From the NCBI RefSeq assembly GCF_000703085.1, contig NZ_JNLL01000001.1:1426001-1490000 (forward strand): DNA of 64,000 bases, in the 5' to 3' direction. This DNA is from Persephonella sp. KM09-Lau-8 (GTDB lineage: Bacteria > Aquificota > Aquificia > Aquificales > Hydrogenothermaceae). The notes below the pieces were generated by a model, which ran no database searches, was not told where the DNA came from, and worked only from the letters and a program-made list of their open reading frames with translations. Position numbers and translations under genes: made by a program. Shown here piece by piece: positions 32,342 through 41,232 of this stretch; position 1 is the first letter of the stretch; each line of letters starts with the position of its first letter.

Positions 32342-33103
32342 TTATACTATGCTTCTTAAAGAGGATTTTAGTTTAATGTAATTAATCCATTTATCTAAAC
32401 CTTCTTCTGTTTTTGTGGAAATCTGGATAACATCCATTTTAGGATTTAAAGCTCTTGCCTCTTCAATGGCTTTTTTGACATCAAAATCAAAGTAAGGAAG
32501 AAGGTCTATCTTGGTAATAAGCATAAGATCAGCACTTCTAAACATTACAGGATATTTAGCTGGTTTATCATCCCCTTCAGGAACAGAAAGTAGAACAACA
32601 TTAAGGTGAGTTCCTATATCGTAGGAAGCAGGGCAAACAAGGTTTCCAACATTTTCTACAAATACAATATCAAGCTCTTCAAGGGGCAGATGATGAATTC
32701 CCTCATGAACCATAAATGCATCAAGATGGCAGGCCTGTCCTGTTGTGATTTGATATGCAGGAACTCCTTTGGCTCTTATTCTCTCTGCGTCCCTATTAGT
32801 CTCTAAATCTCCTTCTATAACACCAATTTTCAGCTCATCTCCAAGCAGTTCAATGGTTTTTTCCAAAAGGGTTGTTTTCCCAGCACCAGGAGAACTCATA
32901 AGATTTATGGCAAAAATTCCATGTTGGTCAAAATGTTTTCTGTTGCTTTCTGCCTGTTTATCATTTGCATCAAGGATTTTTGTAATTACTTCAACAGTTT
33001 TTTTATCCTCAAGGGTTGGATTTCCATGATGATGGTGATGATGGTGTTCATGGTCATGGTGATGATGTGTATCTGTTATAGAACAACCGCAATCTTTACA
33101 CAT
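32342..33103 (-). CDS. hypB: Hydrogenase nickel incorporation GTPase HypB
   Basis: 253 residues from the ATG at 33103, which follows AGGAGGG and gives the normal start MCKDCGCS; an upstream in-frame ATG would read through the operator. The CxxCGC nickel site is followed by a histidine run (residues 13-26, twelve His), likely a nickel store. The GTPase has NLMSSPGAGKTTLLEK (P-loop), EGDLETNRDAERI, the CHLD metal site and ENVGNLVCPASYDIG. It follows cbiO by about 50 bases and has its own operator and promoter. Confidence 0.95.
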   Translation of the reverse strand: MCKDCGCSITDTHHHHDHEHHHHHHHGNPTLEDKKTVEVITKILDANDKQAESNRKHFDQHGIFAINLMSSPGAGKTTLLEKTIELLGDELKIGVIEGDLETNRDAERIRAKGVPAYQITTGQACHLDAFMVHEGIHHLPLEELDIVFVENVGNLVCPASYDIGTHLNVVLLSVPEGDDKPAKYPVMFRSADLMLITKIDLLPYFDFDVKKAIEEARALNPKMDVIQISTKTEEGLDKWINYIKLKSSLRSIV

Positions 33104-33115
33104 TTTAGCCCTCCT

Positions 33116-33133
33116 AATGAATGGATATTCATT
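33116..33133 (-). promoter_or_regulatory. Hydrogenase-regulon operator, copy 3 (hypB)
   Basis: AATGAAT-GGAT-ATTCATT, extended by one further pair (33115 and 33134). A TATATT box (33139-33134) abuts it, with a weak ATGACT 17 bp upstream inside the end of the ABC ATPase gene. The operator is between this -10 box and the hypB ribosome binding site. Confidence 0.8.
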
Positions 33134-33151
33134 AATATAATACACCTGAAA

Positions 33152-33928
33152 TCAAAAGTCATGGAGATGATAATGGGTGTGGATAACATTGCCATGTCTA
33201 TGTTTGTGGATATGTATCAGATTAGCCTCTTTTAGCCTGTCTATGTCCTTAATAAACTCCTCAAGGTTGCCGTCATATATAAGCTGATGATTTTCTGATA
33301 AAACAAGTCCCCTCTCCCCAAGCTCTAAAGACAGGCTTAAGTTGTGGGTTGTGGTAATAACTGTAATATCAAGCTCATACAGAAAATCGACCAGCCAGCC
33401 TATACTTCGTGGGTCAAGGTTTGCTGTAGGCTCATCAAGCAGTAAAACTTCTGGTTCTAAAGCAAGGAGTGAGGCAAGGCATACCTTTTGTTTTTCTCCA
33501 CCTGAAAGCTCAAAAGGAGGTCTATCTAAATATTTGTAAATCCCCAGTTTATCAGCCCAGTATTTAACCCTTTCATCTATATTATCTAAACCAAGCTGGC
33601 GAAGGCCAAAAGCAATCTCATCATAAACAGTAGGATTAAAAAGCATGCTGTCAGGATTTTGGAAAAGGAGAACAACCTCTTTTCTAAACTGTTTCACAAA
33701 ATTTTTGTCTTTAAGCTGTTTCGGGGTTATTTGTGTATTTTTATAAAAATACTTTCCTTGTTGAGCAAAAATCAAACCATTTAAAATTTTTAAAAGTGTT
33801 GATTTTCCACTTCCATTTATACCAAGGAGAACAACCTTTTCCCCTTTTTTAATAGAAAAAGATATATCTTTTAAAACTTCCTTGTTTTCATATTTAAAGA
33901 AAAGATTTTCTACTTTTATCATACTCAA
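33152..33928 (-). CDS. cbiO: ECF-type nickel transporter, ATPase component, with His-rich tail
   Basis: 258 residues. Walker A is GINGSGKSTLLK, the signature LSGGEKQKVCLA, Walker B LLLDEPTANLDP and the switch His TTHN, so it is a complete ABC ATPase of the CbiO/NikO type. The last 20 residues hold nine histidines (HIHKHRHGNVIHTHYHLHDF), an unusual tail for CbiO that could bind nickel. The TTG start overlaps the end of cbiQ; an ATG at 33922 is the alternative. Nickel rather than cobalt is inferred from the hyp and hydrogenase neighbours. Confidence 0.9.
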   Translation of the reverse strand: MSMIKVENLFFKYENKEVLKDISFSIKKGEKVVLLGINGSGKSTLLKILNGLIFAQQGKYFYKNTQITPKQLKDKNFVKQFRKEVVLLFQNPDSMLFNPTVYDEIAFGLRQLGLDNIDERVKYWADKLGIYKYLDRPPFELSGGEKQKVCLASLLALEPEVLLLDEPTANLDPRSIGWLVDFLYELDITVITTTHNLSLSLELGERGLVLSENHQLIYDGNLEEFIKDIDRLKEANLIHIHKHRHGNVIHTHYHLHDF

Positions 33929-34476
33929 TCTATAAAAAATCCCCTTGATTTCATAGCTTGCGAAATTTCTTTTGAGTTGTTCATGGACTTATTCAAAAAG
34001 AAATAAAATACCCTTGAGATAAAATTATACATATCCTTTCTTTCAGGTTTCTGTATAGTTCGGCTTTTTAGTGCCAGTTTAAACTCATTAAAGGATTTTT
34101 TATAGGTCAAAATCTGGCTATAAGAAAGAACCAACAAAAATTGAAGAGTTTTTGAAAAGGATAAAGCTTTAAAGATATTTACCCTGTTGATAAAAAGAAA
34201 TGTCATAAATGTTATAGTAAAAACCCTCAAATTAAGAAGGAGTATATACTCAAACCATTCCTGATTTTTAAAAATAGAGTAAATAATATAGCTTATGCTA
34301 ACGATACTGTTAAACAGAATTATAGATAAAACTGTTTTTTTCACAACAGGAACAATACTCTTTCCTGAAATGACAAACAGAACAAATAAAAAACCAAGGA
34401 AAAACCATAGATTATGAACAGAAGTAAGAGCAATTATGCCAAGCAAATACAGGACAAAAAACAGTTTATCCTTCAC
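33925..34476 (-). CDS. cbiQ: ECF-type nickel transporter, T component (CbiQ/NikQ)
   Basis: 183 residues, shorter than usual CbiQ (around 220-260). There are four to five membrane spans, and the two coupling helices end in ALKSRTI and AMKSRGF, the Ala-x-x-Arg-x motifs that dock on the ATPases. The chain seems to lack some N-terminal residues but has all functional parts. It overlaps cbiO by four bases and the upstream cbiN-like gene by 11 bases. Confidence 0.88.
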   Translation of the reverse strand: MKDKLFFVLYLLGIIALTSVHNLWFFLGFLFVLFVISGKSIVPVVKKTVLSIILFNSIVSISYIIYSIFKNQEWFEYILLLNLRVFTITFMTFLFINRVNIFKALSFSKTLQFLLVLSYSQILTYKKSFNEFKLALKSRTIQKPERKDMYNFISRVFYFFLNKSMNNSKEISQAMKSRGFFID

Positions 34477-34762
34477 CTTTAGACCTGTTAAATCCTTTTA
34501 GCATATAAAAAAATAAGAATATAACTGAAATTCCAACTATAGCTGACAGGTAATAAGCGAGAACTTCAGGAATATCATTTAAGGAGTAATCAGGGATTAC
34601 AGCTTTTATTAGACCTTCATTTTTCATTCCTTCAGGTATAAAACCGATAACCTGTTTATAAAAGCTTTGTTCCCACTCTCCCCATGCAGGTTTATCTGTA
34701 AGCAGTCCTAAAGGAACCGCAGCAAGCAGTAAAATCACAGGCAAAAGAAATCTTTTATGCAT
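34466..34762 (-). CDS. Nickel transporter small membrane component (CbiN/PDGLE-like)
   Basis: 98 residues with two membrane spans (about 5-21 and 66-88) and a loop between them. IPDYSLNDIPEVLAYYLSAIVG matches the PDGLE/NikN-type partner that assists CbiM/NikM. It starts inside the end of cbiM (8-base overlap) and its end overlaps cbiQ. Two such spans around an exported loop are the hallmark of the N component. Confidence 0.8.
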   Translation of the reverse strand: MHKRFLLPVILLLAAVPLGLLTDKPAWGEWEQSFYKQVIGFIPEGMKNEGLIKAVIPDYSLNDIPEVLAYYLSAIVGISVIFLFFYMLKGFNRSKGEG

Positions 34763-35423
34763 TTTTTACCCTTTCCTTAAAAAACGGATTTTTTATTTTT
34801 TCAATGAATTTAACAACAATAAGTGTATATAATCCCTCAACTATACCAAAATAAAGTATATGGGAACCAACAAGAGCAGGAATTGTAATTTCCAGTCCAA
34901 ATGGAAAGAATAAAGGTTTTCCATCAGGAGTATGGGCTATAACAGGCTGAATTCCAAGGAAAACTGCAACAACAAAAGAAGCAGCCACAATAGAAAGCCA
35001 CCCAGAGATAAATAGGGCTATATTTTCATTAAATTTAGATAATGCTTTGTATGTGTAATAAGCAACAAATGATGCAACAAATCCTATTGCCAGAGAATTA
35101 ACAGCCCAGGCCGTTATCCCACCATCCCCAAAAATAAGTGCCTGTATCAGTAAAACAAGACTAACAGAAATAAAAGCTATCCATGGATCTATCAGGATGG
35201 AAATTGCAGCTGTTCCAATAGCATGTCCGCTTGTTCCCCCAGGAATAGGGATATTTATCATCATAATTAGAAAAGACATCGCAGTTAAAGAAGATATCAG
35301 CGGAAATGTCTCGTCATTAAGCTTTTCTTTTAGTTTCTTTATTCCATAAGCCATAAGGGGCACAGCCACAGCATAAGAGGGTATATATGTTATAGGCGAT
35401 AAATAACCATCTGGAATATGCAT
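34755..35423 (-). CDS. cbiM: ECF-type nickel transporter, substrate-binding component (CbiM/NikM)
   Basis: 222 residues beginning MHIPDGYLSP; the free N-terminus and His2 bind the metal in CbiM/NikM. Seven or so hydrophobic segments follow, with the family IPIPGGTSGHAIGTA and the loop IAHTPDGKPLFFPFG. It is the first gene of the importer operon and has an AAAGGAG ribosome binding site. Operator copy 4 lies in its promoter. Nickel specificity is inferred from the shared control with hydrogenase genes. Confidence 0.92.
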   Translation of the reverse strand: MHIPDGYLSPITYIPSYAVAVPLMAYGIKKLKEKLNDETFPLISSLTAMSFLIMMINIPIPGGTSGHAIGTAAISILIDPWIAFISVSLVLLIQALIFGDGGITAWAVNSLAIGFVASFVAYYTYKALSKFNENIALFISGWLSIVAASFVVAVFLGIQPVIAHTPDGKPLFFPFGLEITIPALVGSHILYFGIVEGLYTLIVVKFIEKIKNPFFKERVKNA

Positions 35424-35455
35424 TCTGCAACTCCTTTGTTCCTATTCCTTTATCC

Positions 35456-35484
35456 AAAATAATGAATGAAGATTCATTTGTCAA
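35456..35484 (-). promoter_or_regulatory. Promoter of the nickel importer operon
   Basis: Minus strand TTGACA (35484-35479), 17-bp spacer, TATTTT (35461-35456). The spacer is the operator itself. Confidence 0.6.
35461..35478 (-). promoter_or_regulatory. Hydrogenase-regulon operator, copy 4 (nickel importer)
   Basis: AATGAAT-GAAG-ATTCATT. It occupies the space between the -35 and -10 boxes of cbiM, a typical repressor position. Confidence 0.8.
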
Positions 35485-35541
35485 CTATAGGGATTTAAAA
35501 TTAAAATTTTTGACCGATAATTAGATATTAGAGGTTAGCTT

Positions 35542-38500
35542 ATGATTAAATTTGCTATATGCCCACATGACACAAAAAAAGGTTTGGATAGATGGGAAAG
35601 AATTATTAAATCTCTTGAGGATATTTTTTCTCAAGAAATAAAACCTATTTTATTTAAAAATCACTTCGAAGAAGTAAAAAAGTTAGAATCTGACAAAATA
35701 GAAATAGATATATATTACGCATCCCCTGATATATGTTTCAAATTAGAAGAAAAAGGATTTATCCCTTTAGCTAAATTTTGTTCTCAATTTGATGAAATTC
35801 TTATCATAAAAAAGAAAGGAAAAAAAATTCCTAAAAAAGCAAAGGTAGGGATAAGCCCTTATAAGTATATGTATTTAGCCTTCTTAGAAGAAGATATCAA
35901 AAAGAAACATATAGATATAATCTATATATATTCTTATCCAGAACTTACAGATAAATTACTTGATGAAGAAATAGATATAGCTTTTATATACAAAGAGTTC
36001 TATGAATATTTACCAGAAGATTCAAAAAATCAAATCAAAATATTAAAAAAATTAAATACTAACTTTTTCCATACATTTATGGTTCGTAAAGATTTCTACA
36101 AAAAAAATGAAAAAGAAATTGAGACTTTTATAGAAAGAAATGGCCTCGAAAGAATTACCAAAGGAGAATTGAAAAAACTAAAATCTAATTTCCATCTAAT
36201 AAAAAATCTCAGAGAAATAATAGAAGAAAAAGTTATTTTTGAATCAATATTGGAATTTCCACACGTATTTATTGTGATATATCAAGATTACTTTGTTTTT
36301 GCCGACGAAACCTTTAGAAAATTCACAGGATATACATTAGAAGAATTAAAAAAATTACATCCAGAAGATCTCATAGCAGAAGATGAGAAAAAACCAGCTA
36401 TGAGAGAAATAATATCACGGAGAAGAAAAGGAGAATTTTTCGAAAAAGAATACTCTCAATTAAAGATAAAAACTAAACACGGGAAAGTCAAATATATTTT
36501 AGCATTTTCAAGAACAATACTATATAAAGGCCAATACGGAGGAATAGTTTTAGGAATTGATATAACAAAAGGAGAAAAAATAGAAAGATTCTATAAGTTT
36601 ATGAAAGAAATTAACCAGTTAATAATCAAGGAATTTGATGAGAAAAAGATGTTTCAAAAAGCCGTAGATGACTTAATAGATATAGTTGAATTTGAAAAAG
36701 CAGGTTTTTTTAAACTTGAAAATAATAAAGTTAAATTGGTCTATGGAAGAAATACCTTAGAAGAAGAAGCAAAATTCGCAGAATTTATGCTCTATAGATG
36801 GTATAGAGACACCAAATATCCAACTCTAATAATTTCAAACATTGAAAAATCTAATCTGCATCCCTCTATAAAAGATAGAATCAAATCCTATGGATACAAT
36901 TCATTTTTTGTAATTCCAATCTTCAAGAAAAACAAACTTCATGGATTTCTGACAGGAGGTTCTTCTGAAGTAGGATTCATTAACAGAGACGTAAATTCCG
37001 TATTGAATGAAATCAAAAGAGATCTAAGTTTCGCCCTAGATAAAATAGAAAATTTAAAAGAGCTTAGAATAATCACCAATGCCATAGAAAAATCAAAAGA
37101 ATGGTTCATGATAACAGACTCAGAAGGAAGAATAATATATGCCAATCAAACAGTTTCCAGGATTTCAGGATATAAAAAAGAAGAACTTATAGGAAATACA
37201 CCACGAATTTTTAAATCTGAATATCAAACACAAAACTTTTATAAAAAACTTTGGAAATCTATTAAAGCAGGCAAAGATTTTGAGGCAGTTTTTGTAAACA
37301 GAACGAAGGATGGAAAGTTATTTTATTTAGATCTTTTAATACATCCTATAAAACTTAAAAACAAAGAAATATATTTTGTCGCAACAGGAAGAGATATTAC
37401 AAAAGAGGTTTATTTATCCTCAGAAGTTGAAAAATATAAATTCTATGACCCACTTACCCAGCTTTTAAATGCCTATGGATTTTCATTTAACATATCTGAA
37501 AAACTTAAAAATACCAGAAATCTGGGAGCACTAATTATAATCGATATTTACAATATGTCTTATATAAACAATGTGTATGGAGAGGATACAGGCGATAAAC
37601 TATTACAATTTTTAGCAAAACAGTTGGAAACAAACTTTAAAAAGGAAGATATAAAAGCAAGAATAGGTGGTGATGAGTTTGGTTTGTTTATTCACGGCCT
37701 TAAGAAAAAAGAGGATATAAAAATTATTTTGGAAAGGATTTACGAGATATTCTCCAGTCCTGTAAAGATAAACAGTATGGAAATTGAGATTTCTTTTGAT
37801 ATTGGTATATCTATATACCCTGTAGATGGAAGAAGTTTTCAGACCCTTTATAAAAAAGCCTTTATAGCCCTTACATCTGCAAAGAAAGAGGGTAAAAATG
37901 TGATTAAGTTTTATAATCCACAGATGGAAAAGCTGGCCAGAAAATCAATTTTTATAGAAAATCTGGTAAAAAAGGCAATAAAAGAAAATCTGTTTGTATT
38001 TCATTATCAGCCTTATTTCAGTCAAAAAGAATTTAAACTTGAAGGGGCAGAATGCCTTGTAAGGATAAAAGACGGAGAAAATATATATTTTCCAGACACT
38101 TTTATTGATTTCCTTGAAAAAAGTGAATTTATTACAGAATTTGAGGATATTTTAATAAAAAATGCTGTAGAAAAGATAAAACAATGGGGAATAAGAATAT
38201 CCATAAACATATCAGGTAGAAGCTTTTTAGATAAGTATTTTTATAAAAAATTTGAAAATATCCCACAGGATATAAGACAGAATATAATCCTTGAAGTTAC
38301 AGAAAGGGAACTGCTAAGGGATATAAAACTGGCACAGCATAACATTCAAAACCTTAAAAAACTAGGACTTTCCATAGCTATAGATGACTTTGGAACAGGA
38401 TATTCATCCTTTTCTTATCTAAAAGACCTTCAGATTGATATACTTAAAATTGATATATCATTTATCAGAGATATGTTAAAAGGTAAAAGCGAACAGGCCA

Positions 38501-38688
38501 TTGTAGAAACAATAATCCAGCTGGCTCACAGGCTCGGCATGAAAACCCTCGCTGAAGGAGTTGAGGAAAAAGAGCAAATTAAAATGCTTCAGAATTTTGG
38601 TTGTGATTATCTTCAGGGCTATTACTTCCAGAAGCCAACCGATGAAGAAAGCTTCAACAACTACCTAAATCAAATCCTCAAAAGCTGA
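35542..38688 (+). CDS. PhnD-like/PAS/GAF/PAS/GGDEF/EAL sensor for c-di-GMP
   Basis: 1048 residues. The N-terminal 210 or so resemble a PhnD-type substrate-binding domain (MIKFAICPHDTKKGLDRW, ISPYKYMYLAF) but without signal peptide or membrane span, so ligand sensing would be cytoplasmic. Then come PAS (about 235-345), GAF (about 350-500), PAS (about 510-625), GGDEF (motif GGDEF at about 709-713, intact) and EAL (from about 800; AECLVR with Glu837, EVTERE, IDDFGTGYS, LKIDISFI, EGVEE). Both catalytic domains look able to work, so it may make and break c-di-GMP. It is divergent from cbiM. Confidence 0.85.
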   Translation: MIKFAICPHDTKKGLDRWERIIKSLEDIFSQEIKPILFKNHFEEVKKLESDKIEIDIYYASPDICFKLEEKGFIPLAKFCSQFDEILIIKKKGKKIPKKAKVGISPYKYMYLAFLEEDIKKKHIDIIYIYSYPELTDKLLDEEIDIAFIYKEFYEYLPEDSKNQIKILKKLNTNFFHTFMVRKDFYKKNEKEIETFIERNGLERITKGELKKLKSNFHLIKNLREIIEEKVIFESILEFPHVFIVIYQDYFVFADETFRKFTGYTLEELKKLHPEDLIAEDEKKPAMREIISRRRKGEFFEKEYSQLKIKTKHGKVKYILAFSRTILYKGQYGGIVLGIDITKGEKIERFYKFMKEINQLIIKEFDEKKMFQKAVDDLIDIVEFEKAGFFKLENNKVKLVYGRNTLEEEAKFAEFMLYRWYRDTKYPTLIISNIEKSNLHPSIKDRIKSYGYNSFFVIPIFKKNKLHGFLTGGSSEVGFINRDVNSVLNEIKRDLSFALDKIENLKELRIITNAIEKSKEWFMITDSEGRIIYANQTVSRISGYKKEELIGNTPRIFKSEYQTQNFYKKLWKSIKAGKDFEAVFVNRTKDGKLFYLDLLIHPIKLKNKEIYFVATGRDITKEVYLSSEVEKYKFYDPLTQLLNAYGFSFNISEKLKNTRNLGALIIIDIYNMSYINNVYGEDTGDKLLQFLAKQLETNFKKEDIKARIGGDEFGLFIHGLKKKEDIKIILERIYEIFSSPVKINSMEIEISFDIGISIYPVDGRSFQTLYKKAFIALTSAKKEGKNVIKFYNPQMEKLARKSIFIENLVKKAIKENLFVFHYQPYFSQKEFKLEGAECLVRIKDGENIYFPDTFIDFLEKSEFITEFEDILIKNAVEKIKQWGIRISINISGRSFLDKYFYKKFENIPQDIRQNIILEVTERELLRDIKLAQHNIQNLKKLGLSIAIDDFGTGYSSFSYLKDLQIDILKIDISFIRDMLKGKSEQAIVETIIQLAHRLGMKTLAEGVEEKEQIKMLQNFGCDYLQGYYFQKPTDEESFNNYLNQILKS

Positions 38689-38724
38689 TAAAATAAATAA
38701 AAAACTTTCTGAGGTAATCCCTTT

Positions 38725-40290
38725 TTGAATAAAAAGGATATTTTCCTGTATATATTTGTTTTTATAACTGCTTTTTTTATTTTTTCTGCAAATATAGGTG
38801 GTCTTTCCATATACTCCCTTGACGAAGCCAAAAACTCCGAATGTGCCAGAGAGATGCTGGAAAGGGGAGATTTAATTGTTCCAACCTTTAATTATGAGCT
38901 CAGGACAGATAAGCCACCTGTCCATTATTACTTTATGATGATTGCCTATAAACTATTTGGAGTTAATGAGTTTTCAGCAAGATTTTTTTCTGCTGTTTTC
39001 GGGGCTTTAACCGTTTTAATCACATTTTTATTTGCCAGAAGATATTTAGGGGAAAAAGTTGCCTTTATGACTTTTATTGTGCTGTTGTCTTCCTTACATA
39101 CTGCCGTCCAGTTTCACATGGCTGTCCCTGATCCATATTTAGTCTTCTGGATAAATGCTGCTCTTTTTTCATTTTTTGTGGGTTTTAAAGAGAAAAAGAG
39201 TATTTTCATATATCTGTTTTATATCTTTATGGGATTAGGGGTTTTAACAAAGGGACCGGTTGCAATTGTTTTACCTTCTGCAATAATTCTGATTTATCTG
39301 TTTTTAATTAGAAATTTAAATTTAACCTCAATAAAATTTCTAAGGCCTATAAAAGGATTTTTAATAACCCTTGCTGTATCTTTGCCGTGGTATGTTGCTG
39401 TCTATATAAAAACCGATGGAAAATGGGTCTATGATTTTATCTTTAAGCATAATATCCATAGGTTTTCTGCCCCTATGGAAGGGCACGGGGGAATATTTTT
39501 AGTCACATTTTTATTTGTTTTTATTGGACTGCTGCCTTTTTCTGTTTTTATTATTCAGGCTTTGAAAAGGGTATGGAAAGACAAAAGTAAAGATATTCTG
39601 CTATTTTCACTAATTTTTGCAGCTGTATATGTGGGATTTTTTGCCATTTCCAAAACAAAACTACCTAACTATACTGTCCCTGCATATCCACCCCTTGCAA
39701 TAATTTTAGGCTATTATCTTACTCAGATTCATCTATCAAAGCTAAAATCAATATTAGCTAGTATATCAGTATACATCTTGCTAAGCATAGCCATAGTAAT
39801 AGGCCTTTATTTTGGAATAAAAAATGAGCCTGCAATAAAAGATCTTTCTTATTTATCATTCTGGTTCCTTATCCTGACTGCCGGCGGTATTCTTGCGTTT
39901 ATCTTTGCTTTAAAGAGAAATCTTGTTTTATCAGTGTTATCCCTGTCTGTATTTTCAATATTTATGAGTTTTATATTTTTTTACAAAGCATTTCCGCCAG
40001 TTGATAAAAGAAATCCTGTTATGCAGATGCTACCTTTGATAGAAAAGGATAAACCTGTAAGATATTACCGTAATTTTAATCCTGCTTTTGTCTTTTATCT
40101 GCAAAAACATATAAAGCCTTTAAAGAAAAATGAAATTTCTCCATTCCTAAACAATCCTGAAAGGGCCTATATATTGACAAGAAAAAGGTATTTAAAAGAT
40201 TTTTCAGGGATAAAGAACGCTTTTGTCCTAAAAATTGTGAAAGATTTATTTGAGAATAAAGTATCAGCTTTAGTATCAAACAAAAAATAA
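38725..40290 (+). CDS. GT39/ArnT-like membrane glycosyltransferase
   Basis: 521 residues from a TTG with GAGGTAA upstream. There are about twelve membrane spans. The first loop carries SLDEAKNSECAREMLERGDLIVPTFNYELRTDKPPVHYY, the catalytic DE region of the PMT/ArnT family. These enzymes move a sugar from a polyprenyl-phosphate donor to lipid A or proteins at the outer face of the inner membrane. A lipid A modifying role would fit the lpx genes but the acceptor cannot be told. It ends at a terminator shared with mscS. Confidence 0.82.
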   Translation: MNKKDIFLYIFVFITAFFIFSANIGGLSIYSLDEAKNSECAREMLERGDLIVPTFNYELRTDKPPVHYYFMMIAYKLFGVNEFSARFFSAVFGALTVLITFLFARRYLGEKVAFMTFIVLLSSLHTAVQFHMAVPDPYLVFWINAALFSFFVGFKEKKSIFIYLFYIFMGLGVLTKGPVAIVLPSAIILIYLFLIRNLNLTSIKFLRPIKGFLITLAVSLPWYVAVYIKTDGKWVYDFIFKHNIHRFSAPMEGHGGIFLVTFLFVFIGLLPFSVFIIQALKRVWKDKSKDILLFSLIFAAVYVGFFAISKTKLPNYTVPAYPPLAIILGYYLTQIHLSKLKSILASISVYILLSIAIVIGLYFGIKNEPAIKDLSYLSFWFLILTAGGILAFIFALKRNLVLSVLSLSVFSIFMSFIFFYKAFPPVDKRNPVMQMLPLIEKDKPVRYYRNFNPAFVFYLQKHIKPLKKNEISPFLNNPERAYILTRKRYLKDFSGIKNAFVLKIVKDLFENKVSALVSNKK

Positions 40291-40295
40291 AAAAA

Positions 40296-40311
40296 CCGCC
40301 CTTAAGGGCGG
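40296..40311. terminator. Bidirectional terminator between convergent genes
   Basis: CCGCCC-TTAA-GGGCGG, a GC-rich perfect stem. On the minus strand it is followed by T6 and then more T-rich sequence, so it mainly serves the mscS gene. On the plus strand the tail is weaker. Confidence 0.85.
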
Positions 40312-40318
40312 CCTTCTG

Positions 40319-41131
40319 TTAATCCTCTTTTTTCAGATGAACATCCATCTGAGGATATGGTATTGATATACCAACTTCATCAAATCTGGTTTTAATCTTT
40401 TCCAGCAGGTCAAAGTAAACAGGCCAGTAATCACCTGATTTAACCCATGGTCTAACAACAAAATTAACGCTGCTATCTGCAAGCTCTGCAACAGCCACGG
40501 TAGGAGCAGGGTCTTTGAGAATTCTTTCATCGCTATTAAGAATGTTCCATATCTCCTCTTTTACTTTTTGCAGGTCATCCTCATAGCTAACACCTATTGT
40601 AAGGTCAATCCTTCGTGTGTCTTTTGCAGAATAGTTAACTATATTTCCACCTATAACATTAGAGTTAGCTACATAAACCAGTTTATTGTCCCCTGTTCTA
40701 AGTTTTGTTGTGAACATTCCTATTTCTTCAACCACACCGGAAGTTCCAGCAGCTTCAATGAAATGTCCCACTTCAAATGGTCTAAACAATAACAAAAGAA
40801 AACCTGCCCCAAAGTTTGAAAGCTGGTCTTTAAGGGCAAAACCAATAGCTAATGTGGCAGCACCGAGAATAGCAACAAATGTTGATGTATCAACACCCAG
40901 AGCACCTAAAGACAGAATAATAACGATAACAAGGAGAATACCATAGGTTACATCTCCTAAAAATTTAGACAGGGTAACATCCCATTTGGCCCTTTCCATC
41001 AGCTTTCTTGCAAGGGTAGTAAGCCATCCAGCTACAATTCTACCTACGATGAAAATAATAATTGCTGCTATAACCTTTAGACCATAAGCGGCAAGGTAGG
41101 TCTGAATAACTCCCCATACATCTGACACCAT
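40319..41131 (-). CDS. mscS: Small-conductance mechanosensitive channel, MscS family
   Basis: 270 residues, the length of E. coli MscS. Three membrane helices end in the pore helix (GAATLAIGFALKDQLSNFGAGFLLLLFRPFEVGHFIEAAG), which shows the Gly/Ala packing and the Gln-Leu-Ser-Asn-Phe motif. The beta domain follows (GVVEEIGMFTTKLRTGDNKLVYVANSNVI), then the cytoplasmic vestibule. It releases solutes when the membrane is stretched by osmotic downshock. It is transcribed towards the glycosyltransferase gene and alone in its unit. Confidence 0.93.
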   Translation of the reverse strand: MVSDVWGVIQTYLAAYGLKVIAAIIIFIVGRIVAGWLTTLARKLMERAKWDVTLSKFLGDVTYGILLVIVIILSLGALGVDTSTFVAILGAATLAIGFALKDQLSNFGAGFLLLLFRPFEVGHFIEAAGTSGVVEEIGMFTTKLRTGDNKLVYVANSNVIGGNIVNYSAKDTRRIDLTIGVSYEDDLQKVKEEIWNILNSDERILKDPAPTVAVAELADSSVNFVVRPWVKSGDYWPVYFDLLEKIKTRFDEVGISIPYPQMDVHLKKED

Positions 41132-41232
41132 GTTTTACACCTCCCTCTTTTATTTATAGTCTTATTTCTACCTTTATTTGTAATTATTCGGCCAAAGCCA
41201 TAATTTATTAAAAAGAGTATATGGAGAGTCTC

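Noticed and set aside
33010-33070. GATGATG/GGTGATG simple repeats as a tandem repeat or CRISPR-like array
   Set aside because: They are the codons of the HypB histidine run.
33104-33145. In-frame upstream ATG giving HypB 14 extra residues
   Set aside because: The extra codons are the operator and ribosome binding site; MCKDCGCS at 33103 is the family start and has AGGAGGG in front.
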